Source: Planctomycetaceae bacterium (GTDB lineage Bacteria > Planctomycetota > Planctomycetia > Planctomycetales > Planctomycetaceae). From it: a stretch of 43,495 nt of DNA. Positions 8,242-17,414 of the stretch are shown in pieces (position 1 is the stretch's first letter; each line of letters opens with the position of its first letter). The position numbers were made by a program, and so were the translations under genes. The DNA lies in assembly GCA_028284885.1 (NCBI GenBank), contig JANQQW010000215.1:1-43495 (forward strand), written 5' to 3'. The notes below the pieces were generated by a model, which searched no databases, was not told where the DNA came from, and saw only the letters and a program-made list of their open reading frames with translations.

Positions 8242-10092
8242 TCAGTCCGCGGGAACCGGCAGGACGATCGGGTTGCCGTCGCCCGTGATGTTGAGCATGC
8301 CGACGACCTTCCCCTCCGCGAGCACGGCCGATCCCTGGTACTTGCGGGTCATCTCCTGCGGGTCGAACTCGGGGATGAACCCGGTTCCGGTCGGCGAGGC
8401 GGCACGGACGCGACTGGGCATCGCCACGATCTTCGGCGGTTCGTCGGACTCCCACGTGTCCCACGTCAGCAGTTCGAGTGCCGACCCGTCCTTCGGCGAG
8501 GACGCCTCGAGCGAGGTGGGGACCAGTGACTTCATCGGCGGAATCTTGACCCTGAGCAACCCGTACGTGTTGCCGGGCACCTCGACCACCTCGATGCTCT
8601 CGACGCGGACGGTCTCCTCCTCGTTCCCGACGACGACGATCACGTCCGCGTCCTCGAGCCCGGGTTCCATCCACGTCGAGTTCGTCGCCGACGTGATGAC
8701 GGCGTCCGGGGCGACGGCGAACCCGGACCCGTACCGGTTCACGGTGCCCGTCAGTTCGTAGCCCAGCCAGACGACGGCTTCCCTCGGATCGGTGGTCGTG
8801 ACGGGCTTCGGGGGCACGGGTTTCTCGTCGCCCTCGTCTCCGCTACTGCCGTCGGCGACGGGTTGGTCGGAAGGGTTCGTGGCGTCGTCGTCCGTGTTCG
8901 TGTCGCTCTGCTCGCCGTTGGACGTGTTCTCGTTCCCGCCCCCCTCGTTTCCGTTGGGACCGAAGAACGTCCACAGGATGAGGCCGAGGCAGATCAGCAC
9001 GGCCACGCTGGCCGCGACGAGCAACGCGACGTTTCCCTTCTTGGGGGCCGTCTCGGGGTCGAGAGCGAACGGATCGGTGAACCGCGGGCTCGGTCGGGAG
9101 GAGGCGGGCGACGGTGGCGGGAGTTCCTTCAGTTCCGGCGGCGTCGGTTGCGGCGCGGACGGCTTGGGCTTGGCCTTCGGTTTCGGTTTCGCCTTCGGTG
9201 CCGCGGCCGGTGGGCTCGCCTTGGCCGGCGGAGACGCCTTGGGACCGTCCGCTGGCGGCGATGCCTTCGGCGCCGCTCCGGCGGGCTTGCCGGCCGCTGC
9301 TCGCATCTGCTCCAGCGGCGAGAGCTTGCCGTCCGGCTTGACGGGTTCGGCCGGACTGTCAGCGGCCGGCTTGCCCGCGGCGGCCCGCATCTGTTCGAGA
9401 GGCGACAATTTCTTGCCCGGCTCGTCCGGGGCCGCGGGCTTCTCTGCAGCCGGCTTGTCTGCGGCGGCCCTCATTTGCTCGAGTGGTGAGAGCTTCTTCT
9501 CGGGCTCGGCGGCCGCAGGGGCCTGGTCCGCAGCCGGCTTGCCTGCGGCTGCGCGCATCTGCTCCAGCGGCGACAGCTTCTTCTCCCCGGCCGGCGGCGC
9601 GGCGGCGGCGGGTGTCGCCTTCTCCGCTGCGGCGGCTCGCATCTGCTCCAGCGGTGACGGCTTGGCTGGCGGCTTGGAGGCGCCGTTGCCGGCCGCCGCT
9701 GCCGGGGTCCGTTCGACCGGGATCGCCTCGCCACTCGGCTTGGGCTTGGCGGAAGGGGGTTCGGCTGCGGGTGCCGGCGGAGCTGCTGCCGGTGGAGTCG
9801 CGGCTGCTGCTGGTGCGGGCGCGGCGGCGGGGACCGGCTCGGGCTCACGACTGCCCGGCCACGGCATCGGCACCTTCCGGCCGAGCGTGACGCGCTCCCC
9901 CTTGGTGATGATCGTCGCCTCGGAGATTCGGACCCCGTTGACGTAGGTGCCGTTCGTCGAGTCGAGATCCTCGAGCAGGAAGCCACCGCGGTCGAAGTGG
10001 AGCTTGCAGTGGTGCCCGGAGACGTGCGGCTCGTCGACGACGATGTCGCAGTCGGGGGCACTTCCGATGACGTAGACCTTCTCGTCGGACAC
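8242..10092 (-). CDS. FHA-domain membrane protein with repeats and a degenerate trypsin-like domain
   Basis: 616 residues from a GTG at 10092, 17 bases after the upstream gene's stop, with AGGTGGGGG before it; the frame is open further up but would overlap the upstream gene. Order: FHA domain (about 1-75: IGSAPDCDI, HVSGHHC, DSTNGTYVNG); a Pro/Ala/Lys-rich linker with five copies of a 28-residue repeat around SPLEQMRAAA; one membrane helix (VALLVAASVAVLICLGLIL); an acidic Asn/Asp/Gly linker; and a C-terminal trypsin-fold domain. In that domain the His motif reads AVITSATNS and the Asp site NTYGLLRV, so it should not be a protease. FHA domains bind phosphothreonine, so the cytoplasmic part may read kinase signals. 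Paired with the double-FHA gene upstream. Confidence 0.8.
   Translation of the reverse strand: MSDEKVYVIGSAPDCDIVVDEPHVSGHHCKLHFDRGGFLLEDLDSTNGTYVNGVRISEATIITKGERVTLGRKVPMPWPGSREPEPVPAAAPAPAAAATPPAAAPPAPAAEPPSAKPKPSGEAIPVERTPAAAAGNGASKPPAKPSPLEQMRAAAAEKATPAAAAPPAGEKKLSPLEQMRAAAGKPAADQAPAAAEPEKKLSPLEQMRAAADKPAAEKPAAPDEPGKKLSPLEQMRAAAGKPAADSPAEPVKPDGKLSPLEQMRAAAGKPAGAAPKASPPADGPKASPPAKASPPAAAPKAKPKPKAKPKPSAPQPTPPELKELPPPSPASSRPSPRFTDPFALDPETAPKKGNVALLVAASVAVLICLGLILWTFFGPNGNEGGGNENTSNGEQSDTNTDDDATNPSDQPVADGSSGDEGDEKPVPPKPVTTTDPREAVVWLGYELTGTVNRYGSGFAVAPDAVITSATNSTWMEPGLEDADVIVVVGNEEETVRVESIEVVEVPGNTYGLLRVKIPPMKSLVPTSLEASSPKDGSALELLTWDTWESDEPPKIVAMPSRVRAASPTGTGFIPEFDPQEMTRKYQGSAVLAEGKVVGMLNITGDGNPIVLPVPAD
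9294..9660 (-). repeat. Five 84-bp coding repeats (28-residue SPLEQMRAAA units)
   Basis: The motif SPLEQMRAAA occurs five times at steps of about 84 bases, separated by variable Lys/Pro/Ala spacers. The core is nearly invariant in protein while the DNA differs at synonymous sites, which suggests selection on the peptide and not just recent slippage. Confidence 0.8.
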
Positions 10093-10109
10093 GAGCGTGC
10101 CCCCACCTG

Positions 10110-10907
10110 TCAGGGAATGCGAACGACGAACCGCTGTTCGCCGATCTGGAACTGGCACGGCTGAGCGTCACTCAGCGGGATCGCCTTCACGCGGATCCAC
10201 ACGCCGTTGAGCGACCGTGCGTCGGCGATGGTCCACTTGCCCTGCTTCTGCGGACGCAGCATGGCGTGCCGCGGGCTGATCATCGGGTCGTCGAGGACGA
10301 TCGTGCAGAGCCGGTCGTTCCGGCCGATCCACTGGTTCTTCTCCTCGAGCCGGAACGCCTCGCCGATCGGCTTCGAGTCGACGATCTCGACGAGTTCGAC
10401 CTGCGGCCCGTGCGTCTCGGCGTCCTGGTCGTAGGTGTCGGCCACGTCCGGTTCGGCCACGACGCCGCTGTCGTCCGAGATCGTTCCCCGGTTCGTCGCC
10501 GCGTTCCGGTCGACGACCCGGAACCGCTTGGAGCCGAGCAGCAGCTCCTCGCCGTGGCCGAGCAACGCCCGCACGGCCCGGACGTAGAGGCCGTTGCGGC
10601 TCCCCATGTCCTCGAGGTACCAGACCTCGCGACCGTCCCGCCCCTGCCGACGCGTGAGCGAGACGTGTCGCTTGGAGACGGACGGGTCGTGGTCGACCGT
10701 GAAGTCGGCGTCGAGCCGGCCGATGACGAAGGGCGACTTGAAGACCGGCAGGTCGGACTCGGTCTCGCCACCGTCGGCGACGACGGACAGCAAGGCCATC
10801 GGCGGGCGGCGACGGGGGCGGAAGGCCTCGGTCTTCACCTCCTCCACGACCGAAGCCGAGGGGAGTTCGCTCTCCTGGATTGTGTGCCGAACGAAGTTCT
10901 CAGCCAC
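10110..10907 (-). CDS. Double FHA-domain protein
   Basis: 265 residues, GTG start at 10907. Two FHA domains: the first at about 50-135 (FVIGRLDADFTVDHDPSVSK, RHVSL, GSRNGLYV), the second at about 175-265 (QWIGRNDRLCTIVLDD, ISPRHAML, DARSLNGVWI). Both keep the Gly-Arg, Ser-x-x-His and Asn-Gly positions used in phosphothreonine binding. No signal peptide or membrane helix, so it should be cytoplasmic. The basic linker ahead of the first domain (EAFRPRRRPP) and the short N-terminus with several Thr and Ser could be a kinase target, which is inference. It is the first gene of a two-gene operon with the FHA membrane protein, 17 bases apart. Confidence 0.85.
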   Translation of the reverse strand: MAENFVRHTIQESELPSASVVEEVKTEAFRPRRRPPMALLSVVADGGETESDLPVFKSPFVIGRLDADFTVDHDPSVSKRHVSLTRRQGRDGREVWYLEDMGSRNGLYVRAVRALLGHGEELLLGSKRFRVVDRNAATNRGTISDDSGVVAEPDVADTYDQDAETHGPQVELVEIVDSKPIGEAFRLEEKNQWIGRNDRLCTIVLDDPMISPRHAMLRPQKQGKWTIADARSLNGVWIRVKAIPLSDAQPCQFQIGEQRFVVRIP

Positions 10908-11020
10908 GCGACAGCCCGCCGTAGAGAATCTGATTCCGTCAATCTCGCCGATCGAACGGCCCCGTTCAAGAGTACTACCGCAAGGCGTCCACTCGAAAGA
11001 CGCGCATCCAGAATCCTCTT

Positions 11021-11038
11021 CGGGATTCCCCCGGATCG
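11021..11038 (-). terminator. Small hairpin downstream of the hydrolase gene
   Basis: GAATCC and GGATTC form a 6-bp stem with a six-base loop, 24 bases after the hydrolase stop codon. No U-run follows, so this is a weak terminator candidate. The remainder of 10908-11061 should contain the promoter of the FHA operon, but no convincing -35/-10 pair was found. Confidence 0.3.
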
Positions 11039-11061
11039 GCGGCCGGAGAGCCCGCTCGACC

Positions 11062-13098
11062 TCAGCGAGAAACGTCCGCCGGCGTTACGCGCCACTCCTC
11101 GTCGAAGAAGTCGGCCGCGAGGATTCGGCCCGGCCAGCGGCTGCGGGGCCAGGCCGGGTCGTTCTCGACGGCCGCGTCCACGACGGCCCAGTCCGGCAGC
11201 ATGGGGACCTGCCGCGCGTTGTTGAGGTAGGCGTACTCGCGGTAGGTGGGCCCGCTGTTCAGCACGACGTAGTTGTTCGGCGAGATCGGGTTCGGGTAGA
11301 CCAGCAGCGGGACGGCAGCCGGCTCGGCGAACCTTCGGTCGCCGACCGACAGCCGTTCCTTCCACTCGATCGGCAGGTCGTCGATCATCTCGGCGAGGAG
11401 CTTGTTGCTCGACGGGTCCCCCCACAGGACCAAGTTGCCGCGACCCGACTCGAAGACGGCGAATTCACCGATCTCGGTGTCGTCGACGACTCGGACGTCG
11501 CCGCGGAAGTGCCGGCGCCACTCTCGCACGGCACGCTCCATCTCGGCCTTCACCCACTTCTCCACGGCGGCGTTGCGGAACTTGCCGGTCGGCCGGACGA
11601 ACGTGAACGGCTTCAGGAACGCGTCGTCGATCGGACCCTGTAGGCCGGGCTGCTTCCGCAGTCCGGTCGTCGCCGGTTCGCCGGGATGCCACCCGCTGCC
11701 GTGCTTGACGAAGGAAGCTCGGAACGACCGGTCCGACCGAGCCGGCGGCACGACGAGAAGCCGGCCGTCGATCTCGACGTTCACCGGCTTCGTCAGGTCG
11801 AACGGAGCCTCGCCGGGCCACAGCGACACTTCGACCGCCGTCACGTTCTTCGTCTCCAGTTCGAGACGGTTTCGTCGGTGCAGTTCCGCATCCACGCGGG
11901 CCGGCGTCCAGTGACGTTCGAGCCCCGTCAGCCGCAGCCAGTGGGACTGGTCGTACCGCAGTGTGGGCGTGGCGAAGTGGATCGTCTGCGGCACGCGTTC
12001 GCGGCCACGTTCCGCGAGCGCGTCCATCCGCCACTGGATCGCCTCCTTGGCCCCCGCGTGGATCTTGTGTCCCGTCTTCGGACCGACTAGGTGCACGAGG
12101 TCGATCCCCTCCTTCTCGAGCACGCTCTCCATCAGGTCGGCCGCCTGCTTCTGCCGGTCGATCTCGCCGCTGTACGCGATCGTCGGACACTGGGCCAGGT
12201 TCACCGCGTAGACCGGGCAGTCGTACCACTGCCACAGCGCCCGCTCCCAGGGTGTCGGGTTCAGCGTCTCGCCTTGGAAGGTCCGCAGGAACTCCGGCGT
12301 CTCGGAGAAGCCTGCCCCCGGGTTGGCGGCGTACCACATGTCCGGGTAGTGGACGGCCAACTGCCAGCAACCGGCCCCGCCCATGGAGAAGCCGCGAATC
12401 GCCACGCGGTCGCGGTCGATCGGGTACCGCTCGGCCACCTCCTCGATCGCCTCCAACACGTCGACCTCGCCGGCGAACTTGAACGCGTTGGAGTACCGGC
12501 CGTACGGGTGCAGGACGAACGTCTCTTTCGGTTCGTACTGGCTCTCGGCGTTCAGGCGTTGCCACAGAAACTGGTTCTCGAGCGACCGTTCGCCGCGCCC
12601 GTGCAGCCAGACGTCCAGCTTGTACTCGCGGCTCGTCCCGGGCTCGTAGGACTCCGGAACGACCAGACCGTACGGCTGGACGGTGTCGTCCAGCCGAGAC
12701 ACGAACCCGTGCACGACGCGGCCAGTGTCGCCCTGCCACGTCGGCTTGCCGGCCGCCACCTCGCGGGCCCGACGTTCCGCCAGGTCGAGCAGCTTCTCGG
12801 CGTTCTTCACGTCGGCCGGCTTCATGAACTCCCGGTACTTCACGCCGTTCCGCACGGCCCGCGTCAGCACGCGAACGTCCGACTTCCACCGCAGCATGTC
12901 GTCGCGGCGGGTCGGGGACTCGGGCAGCATGCCGTCGATCGCGTCGGCCCGCTCCGTCAGCCGCCCCACCGTCTCGGCGTCGAGCTCGATTCCGACCGGC
13001 GGAACGGGCCGCACCTTCGCAGGGTCGTTGTCGCCCGGACCGTCCCCAAGGGCGACCGATGCAAAGAGAACGACAAGCATCGGCAGTGTGGAACGCAT
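11062..13098 (-). CDS. Secreted prolyl-oligopeptidase/esterase-like alpha/beta hydrolase
   Basis: 678 residues. A signal peptide (MRSTLPMLVVLFASVALGDG) leads to a helical N-terminal part, then an alpha/beta-hydrolase fold. The nucleophile elbow is GFSMGGAG with S238; YKLDVWLHGRGE (about 159-170) fits the oxyanion-hole strand; SGEIDRQ and KTGHKIH supply likely catalytic Asp and His. The C-terminal half (about 400-678) is beta-rich and then has a conserved-looking segment (NLVLWGDPSSNKLLAEMIDD and ISPNNYVVLNSGPTYREYAY) typical of large planctomycete hydrolases of this type. An esterase or peptidase acting in the periplasm is likely; the substrate is unknown. It is separated from the FHA operon by 154 bases and diverges from the DUF1559 gene. 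Confidence 0.82.
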   Translation of the reverse strand: MRSTLPMLVVLFASVALGDGPGDNDPAKVRPVPPVGIELDAETVGRLTERADAIDGMLPESPTRRDDMLRWKSDVRVLTRAVRNGVKYREFMKPADVKNAEKLLDLAERRAREVAAGKPTWQGDTGRVVHGFVSRLDDTVQPYGLVVPESYEPGTSREYKLDVWLHGRGERSLENQFLWQRLNAESQYEPKETFVLHPYGRYSNAFKFAGEVDVLEAIEEVAERYPIDRDRVAIRGFSMGGAGCWQLAVHYPDMWYAANPGAGFSETPEFLRTFQGETLNPTPWERALWQWYDCPVYAVNLAQCPTIAYSGEIDRQKQAADLMESVLEKEGIDLVHLVGPKTGHKIHAGAKEAIQWRMDALAERGRERVPQTIHFATPTLRYDQSHWLRLTGLERHWTPARVDAELHRRNRLELETKNVTAVEVSLWPGEAPFDLTKPVNVEIDGRLLVVPPARSDRSFRASFVKHGSGWHPGEPATTGLRKQPGLQGPIDDAFLKPFTFVRPTGKFRNAAVEKWVKAEMERAVREWRRHFRGDVRVVDDTEIGEFAVFESGRGNLVLWGDPSSNKLLAEMIDDLPIEWKERLSVGDRRFAEPAAVPLLVYPNPISPNNYVVLNSGPTYREYAYLNNARQVPMLPDWAVVDAAVENDPAWPRSRWPGRILAADFFDEEWRVTPADVSR

Positions 13099-13390
13099 CG
13101 GCGGTCATCCGTTCGCTTGAGGTGGACGAGACGTGTTGTCCGTCGAACGAGAGTGCAGGGAAAGTGTTCGCATGGACTGTATGCATTCCAGCAGGACCGG
13201 GCACGACCGCGGCAATGCGATTCGGGAAACCACGCAGCGAGTCCACCGGTCTCGGGATTCGTGTGAAGTTCTCCGATTCCGAGTGGCGACTCGTTTGGTC
13301 GAACGTCTATCCTCCCTCCCCGTCGTGACGCTCGTCGCGGCGTTCGCGTTTCCGGCAAGTCTCCTTCGCTCGACTTCGAGAACCAACACC

Positions 13391-14170
13391 ATGCCGCGCT
13401 CTCGTTCCGCCTTCACGCTCATCGAACTCCTGGTGGTGATCGCGATCATCGCGATCCTGATCGCCCTGCTGCTGCCGGCCGTCCAGCAAGCACGTGAGGC
13501 TGCCCGTCGATCCAGCTGCAAGAGCAACCTGAAGCAGATGGGCATCGCCCTGCACAACTACCACGACACGCACGGTCTCCTTCCGTTCGGGATCATCGAC
13601 GACAACTCCCACGGCTGGGGTTCGATGCTGCTGCCGGCCCTCGAGCAGGGCAACCTGTACGAGGACCTCGACACGAACCAAGCCGCCACGATCAACTGCG
13701 ACGCCGCTGAGGACACGGTGCTGTCCGTCTTCTCCTGCCCGAGTTCGACCCAACCCGACAACTGGAACAGCGGCGGCGGTTGCGGCAAGACGAACTACCG
13801 TGGCAACCGCGGTGCGGCGAGCGGAACCGGCCTGCTGTTCATCGGTTCGCGGATCCGCTTCCGCGACATCACCGACGGGCAGAGCAACACCGTCGCCATC
13901 GGCGAGGCCCACTGGACCGACGACGACGAGAACTTCCCGATCTGGGCCGGGGCTCGCGGGGACAACGACCAGCCTGGCTTTCGGGCCAGCACCCAGGCCG
14001 ACCACTCGATCAACGTCGTCGACAGCGACGCTGCTCGCAGCCTCCACACCGGCGGAGCACAGTTCTGCTTCGGCGACGGATCGGTCCACTTCCTCAGCGA
14101 GAACGTCAACTGGGCGCTGTACCAGAACCTGATGCAGCGCGACGACGGCAACCCCGTGCAGATCCCGTAG
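13391..14170 (+). CDS. DUF1559 protein with prepilin-type N-terminus
   Basis: 259 residues from the ATG at 13391; the frame is open upstream but the type IV prepilin signal fixes the start. The N-terminus [20 protein letters not shown] is a class III signal cut before Phe8, with Ala where Gly is usual. It is followed by [15 protein letters not shown] and the family segment [19 protein letters not shown]. The C-terminus has the [20 protein letters not shown] signature. DUF1559 proteins form very large paralogous families in planctomycetes and are thought to be pseudopilin-like surface or secretion components; individual roles are unknown. This one is on the short side for the family. Its stop is 14 bases from that of the convergent DUF1295 gene. 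Confidence 0.93.
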   Translation: MPRSRSAFTLIELLVVIAIIAILIALLLPAVQQAREAARRSSCKSNLKQMGIALHNYHDTHGLLPFGIIDDNSHGWGSMLLPALEQGNLYEDLDTNQAATINCDAAEDTVLSVFSCPSSTQPDNWNSGGGCGKTNYRGNRGAASGTGLLFIGSRIRFRDITDGQSNTVAIGEAHWTDDDENFPIWAGARGDNDQPGFRASTQADHSINVVDSDAARSLHTGGAQFCFGDGSVHFLSENVNWALYQNLMQRDDGNPVQIP

Positions 14171-14184
14171 TCCGCGACGGTCGG

Positions 14185-14997
14185 TCAGTGGCCCGCCGAC
14201 GACGGGGCACTCGGTGGCCACGGGAAGAACGTGCTCGTTCGACGGACGTACTCCCGGTACTCCGGCTTGCGGTCCGCCATCGACTTCTCCAGCAGCGTGA
14301 CGCCCGAGACCTTCATCAGGAAGACCGACATCACGGCCGGGCCGACGACCGTCCACCACGGAGCCCCGTTGCCGAGAGCCACGAGGTACAGCCCCCACCA
14401 GACGAGGAAGTCGCCGAAGTAGTTCGGGTGCCGCGTGTACCGCCACAGCCCCTTGTCCAGCACGCGACCTTCGTTCTCCGGTCGGGACTTGAACTCCATC
14501 AGCTGCCAGTCGCCCACGGCCTCGAAGTAGAACCCGACGGCCCAGACGAGGGCCCCCAGTCCGTGCAGCACACCGAACGTGGGCGCGTTCTCGACGCCCG
14601 CTCGCACGCCCGTCATCACCGGCAACGCGACGACCAACATGACGACCGCCTGCAGCAGGAACACGACGCCAAGACTCGTCAGCGGGAACAGCGGCCAGCT
14701 CTCCCGCATCGCCCGGTAGCGGCGGTCCTCCGGTTCACCGATCAAGCGTCGCGCGAGGTACAACGCGAGCCGCATCCCCCACACGGCGACGAGGGCCGTG
14801 AGGAACTTCGCCACGAACGGAACCGTCTCCCCCTGCGGGCACGACGTGACGAACGTCGCCACCGCGATCAGCACGAAGCCGAACCCCCACGCGACGTCCA
14901 CCACGGCGACGTTCCGCAGCGGCAGGCTGACGAGCCAGACCAGCAGCATCATGCCGCCGACCACGGTCGCGTTCATCAGCAGCAGGTCGAGCGTCAT
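14185..14997 (-). CDS. DUF1295 membrane protein, steroid 5-alpha-reductase-like
   Basis: 270 residues from the ATG at 14997, which overlaps the upstream methyltransferase stop by four bases (ATGA). Several membrane helices are visible from the N-terminus on ([55 protein letters not shown]). The C-terminal part has the family block [20 protein letters not shown] and a final [18 protein letters not shown]. Relatives include steroid 5-alpha reductases and isoprenylcysteine methyltransferase-like proteins, where this block binds NADPH or SAM. As the last gene of a fatty-acid modification operon it may reduce an unsaturated intermediate at the membrane; that is inference. Confidence 0.88.
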   Translation of the reverse strand: MTLDLLLMNATVVGGMMLLVWLVSLPLRNVAVVDVAWGFGFVLIAVATFVTSCPQGETVPFVAKFLTALVAVWGMRLALYLARRLIGEPEDRRYRAMRESWPLFPLTSLGVVFLLQAVVMLVVALPVMTGVRAGVENAPTFGVLHGLGALVWAVGFYFEAVGDWQLMEFKSRPENEGRVLDKGLWRYTRHPNYFGDFLVWWGLYLVALGNGAPWWTVVGPAVMSVFLMKVSGVTLLEKSMADRKPEYREYVRRTSTFFPWPPSAPSSAGH

Positions 14998-16049
14998 CGT
15001 CGGGGGTGCTCGAAGGCGTAGTGCGAGACCCACCACTCCTCGCCGCCGCGGAACGCGAACAGCTCGGCACACGCCATAAAGAACATCCGCCAGCGCTGCC
15101 ACCACGTCGCCGCGTTCTCGGCCCCGTAGGTCGCCTCGAGAATCGGCCAAACGGTCGCCCGTCGCGAGTCCATCCGCCGCAGCCAGGCGTTGAGCGTGCG
15201 GGCGTAGTGCTCCCCGTTCCACCGCCAGCGGTCCGTGACGACGAGGTCCCGTTGGTACCGCGTCAGCAGGTCGTCGCCCGGCATGATGCCGCCGGCGAAG
15301 AAGAACCGTCCCATCCAGTCGCTCGGGCCGGTCGTCTCGTAGAAGTACGACGCGTGCTGGTGGCAGAAGACGTGCACGAACAACCGCCCCCCCGGCCGCA
15401 GCCACGTCGAGATGCGGCGGAGCAGCTCCCCGTGGTTCCGGACGTGCTCGAACATCTCGACGGAGACGATCCGGTCGAACGTCGCGCCGGGGTCGAAGTC
15501 GTTCACGTCGGCCGTGACGACGCGGACGTTCGAGAGTCCCCGCTCGGCCGCCGTCCGTTCGATGTACTCGCGTTGGCCGTTCGAGTTCGAGACGGCCGTG
15601 ACCCGGCAGTTCGGGTACTTCTCGGCGACCCACAGCGTGACGGAGCCCCAACCGCAGCCGAGGTCGAGCACGTCCTGCCCGTCCTCGATGCCGGCCCGTC
15701 GGCAGGTGACCGTGAGTGCGTCCTCCTCGGCGGCCTCGAGCGTCATCGTTGCCGGCCCCCACGGACAGCAGCTGTACTTCCGCCGCGGCCCCAGGACCTC
15801 GCCGAAGAACTCGGGCGGGAGTTCGTAATGTTGCTCGTTCGCCTTGTCGGGCACCGCGGCGATCGGAGCGGCCGCGACGTCGGCGAGGAACGCTCGCATC
15901 CGGCCCTCACGGGCCTCGCATCCCCCGGCCGCCAGTTCGCGGGCCCGGTCGGCCAGCATACGCCGCATGCCGTAGCGAACCAGCGCGTCCGGCAGCACGC
16001 CTCGCTCGGCCGCGTGAATCGCCGAGGTCACGATCTTGAGCAGCGGCAT
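14994..16049 (-). CDS. SAM-dependent methyltransferase, cyclopropane-fatty-acid synthase family (second copy)
   Basis: 351 residues. SAM-binding motif I is [13 protein letters not shown] (about 127-139). The acidic motif [16 protein letters not shown] and the block [20 protein letters not shown] place it in the CFA/mycolic-acid methyltransferase superfamily. It lacks the long N-terminal lipid-binding domain of classical Cfa; a short helical N-terminus leads to [13 protein letters not shown], the substrate-pocket region, and KYSCCPWGP. It lies 21 bases after the larger family member and shares an ATGA overlap with the DUF1295 gene. Two methyltransferases in one operon suggest two methyl transfers or two substrates. 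Confidence 0.88.
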   Translation of the reverse strand: MPLLKIVTSAIHAAERGVLPDALVRYGMRRMLADRARELAAGGCEAREGRMRAFLADVAAAPIAAVPDKANEQHYELPPEFFGEVLGPRRKYSCCPWGPATMTLEAAEEDALTVTCRRAGIEDGQDVLDLGCGWGSVTLWVAEKYPNCRVTAVSNSNGQREYIERTAAERGLSNVRVVTADVNDFDPGATFDRIVSVEMFEHVRNHGELLRRISTWLRPGGRLFVHVFCHQHASYFYETTGPSDWMGRFFFAGGIMPGDDLLTRYQRDLVVTDRWRWNGEHYARTLNAWLRRMDSRRATVWPILEATYGAENAATWWQRWRMFFMACAELFAFRGGEEWWVSHYAFEHPRR

Positions 16050-16070
16050 CGCGCCGTCCCTTCGAGGAGA

Positions 16071-17414
16071 TCAGCCGGCGTGTCCGGCCGACGACTTCGC
16101 CCAGCAGAACTGCGCCACGCCGACGGCCCGCTCCAGGAAGGCCGCCTCGCAGTAGCACAGGTAGTACGTCCACAGCCGCACGAAACGGTCGTCGAAGCCC
16201 AGCAGTCGCACGTCGCTCTCGCGCTCCTCGAACCGGACTCGCCACTCGCGGAGCGTGCGGGCGTAGTCGTGCCCGAAGTCCGCGAGCTCCAGCAGCCGCA
16301 GCGACGTCGCCCGACCGACGGCCCGTTGCATCGTCTCCACGGAGGGCAGGAACCCGCCCGGGAACACGTACTTCTGGATGAAGTCGACCGACCGCGCGTA
16401 GACGTCGAAACGCTGCTCCGGCATGGTGATCGCCTGGACGAGCATCCGCCCGCCCGGCCGCAGCAGCCGTTCGCACGTCGCGAAGTACGTCTCGAGGTAC
16501 TCGCGGCCCACCGCCTCGATCATCTCGATCGACACGAGCTTGTCGTACATCCCGCGGAGGTCGCGGTAGTCCTGCTTCAGCACCGTCACCCGACCCTCGA
16601 GCCCCGCATCGGCGACACGTTGGCGAGCGAGGTCGTACTGCTCGGCGGAGATGGTCGTCGTCGTCACGCGGCAGCCGTACTCGCCGGCGGCGTGCAACGC
16701 GAACCCTCCCCAGCCGGTGCCGATCTCGACGACGTGGTCGCCGGGCCCCAACTCGAGCCGCTCGCAGATGCGGTCGAGCTTCGCGACCGAGGCCTGCTCC
16801 AGCGACGTCGTCTCGTCGGCGAAGATCGCGGACGAGTACATCAGCGTGGAGTCGAGAAACAGCCGGAAGAAGTCGTTGCCGAGGTCGTAGTGGGCGGCGA
16901 TGTTCCGACGGCTGCCCCACTTCGTGTTCTTCGCCAGCCGGTGCCCCCACACGGCCGCCGTCCGGAGCAGGCTCGCGAGTCCGCCGTTGAGCGTGCCGAG
17001 CGTCTCCAGGTTGCGGAGCAGCAGCCGCACCACGCCGACGAGGTCGGGCGAGGACCAGTCGCCGTCGAGGTAGGACTCCGCGGCTCCGATGCTCCCGCCC
17101 AGCGAGACGCGACGATGGAACCGCGGGTTCGCCACGTCGATGCGGGCGACCTCGTCCCCCTCGCCGAAAGCGAGGAGGCCGGTCGGGTCGGCGATCTCGA
17201 GGCGGCCGTGCCGCAGCGGCTGGAGAGAGCGGGCGACCTGACCGCGGAGCCAGCCGTCGAACCATCCGAGGCGAGCGCCGGAAATCTCGGGCGAAGCCGC
17301 GTCGGCGGTCGTGACGAGCGAACTGTTCGTCATGGAGGGATTGGCAGCGGTTGGCATCGGTCGAGGCCCGAACGTCCACGTTCGCGGCCGTCCCGACAGA
17401 CGGAACGGCACCAT
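16071..17414 (-). CDS. Cyclopropane-fatty-acyl-phospholipid synthase family protein
   Basis: 447 residues from the ATG at 17414, which overlaps the DUF1365 stop by one base (TAATG), a typical coupled arrangement; ATGs at 17357 and 17333 are alternatives because the first 30 residues look poorly conserved. The N-terminal lipid-binding domain is present. The hallmark AHYDLGNDFFRLFLDSTLMY (175-194) is followed by SAM motif EIGTGWGGFAL (230-240) and SIEMIEAVGREYLETYF. The enzyme transfers a methyl group from SAM to unsaturated acyl chains of membrane phospholipids. In related operons with an amine oxidase and DUF1365 the product may be a cyclopropane, branched or furan fatty acid; the sequence does not decide. 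Confidence 0.9.
   Translation of the reverse strand: MVPFRLSGRPRTWTFGPRPMPTAANPSMTNSSLVTTADAASPEISGARLGWFDGWLRGQVARSLQPLRHGRLEIADPTGLLAFGEGDEVARIDVANPRFHRRVSLGGSIGAAESYLDGDWSSPDLVGVVRLLLRNLETLGTLNGGLASLLRTAAVWGHRLAKNTKWGSRRNIAAHYDLGNDFFRLFLDSTLMYSSAIFADETTSLEQASVAKLDRICERLELGPGDHVVEIGTGWGGFALHAAGEYGCRVTTTTISAEQYDLARQRVADAGLEGRVTVLKQDYRDLRGMYDKLVSIEMIEAVGREYLETYFATCERLLRPGGRMLVQAITMPEQRFDVYARSVDFIQKYVFPGGFLPSVETMQRAVGRATSLRLLELADFGHDYARTLREWRVRFEERESDVRLLGFDDRFVRLWTYYLCYCEAAFLERAVGVAQFCWAKSSAGHAG

Noticed and set aside
13133..13390. Upstream extension of the DUF1559 reading frame
   Set aside because: The prepilin signal must be at or very near the N-terminus for peptidase cleavage, which places the start at 13391.
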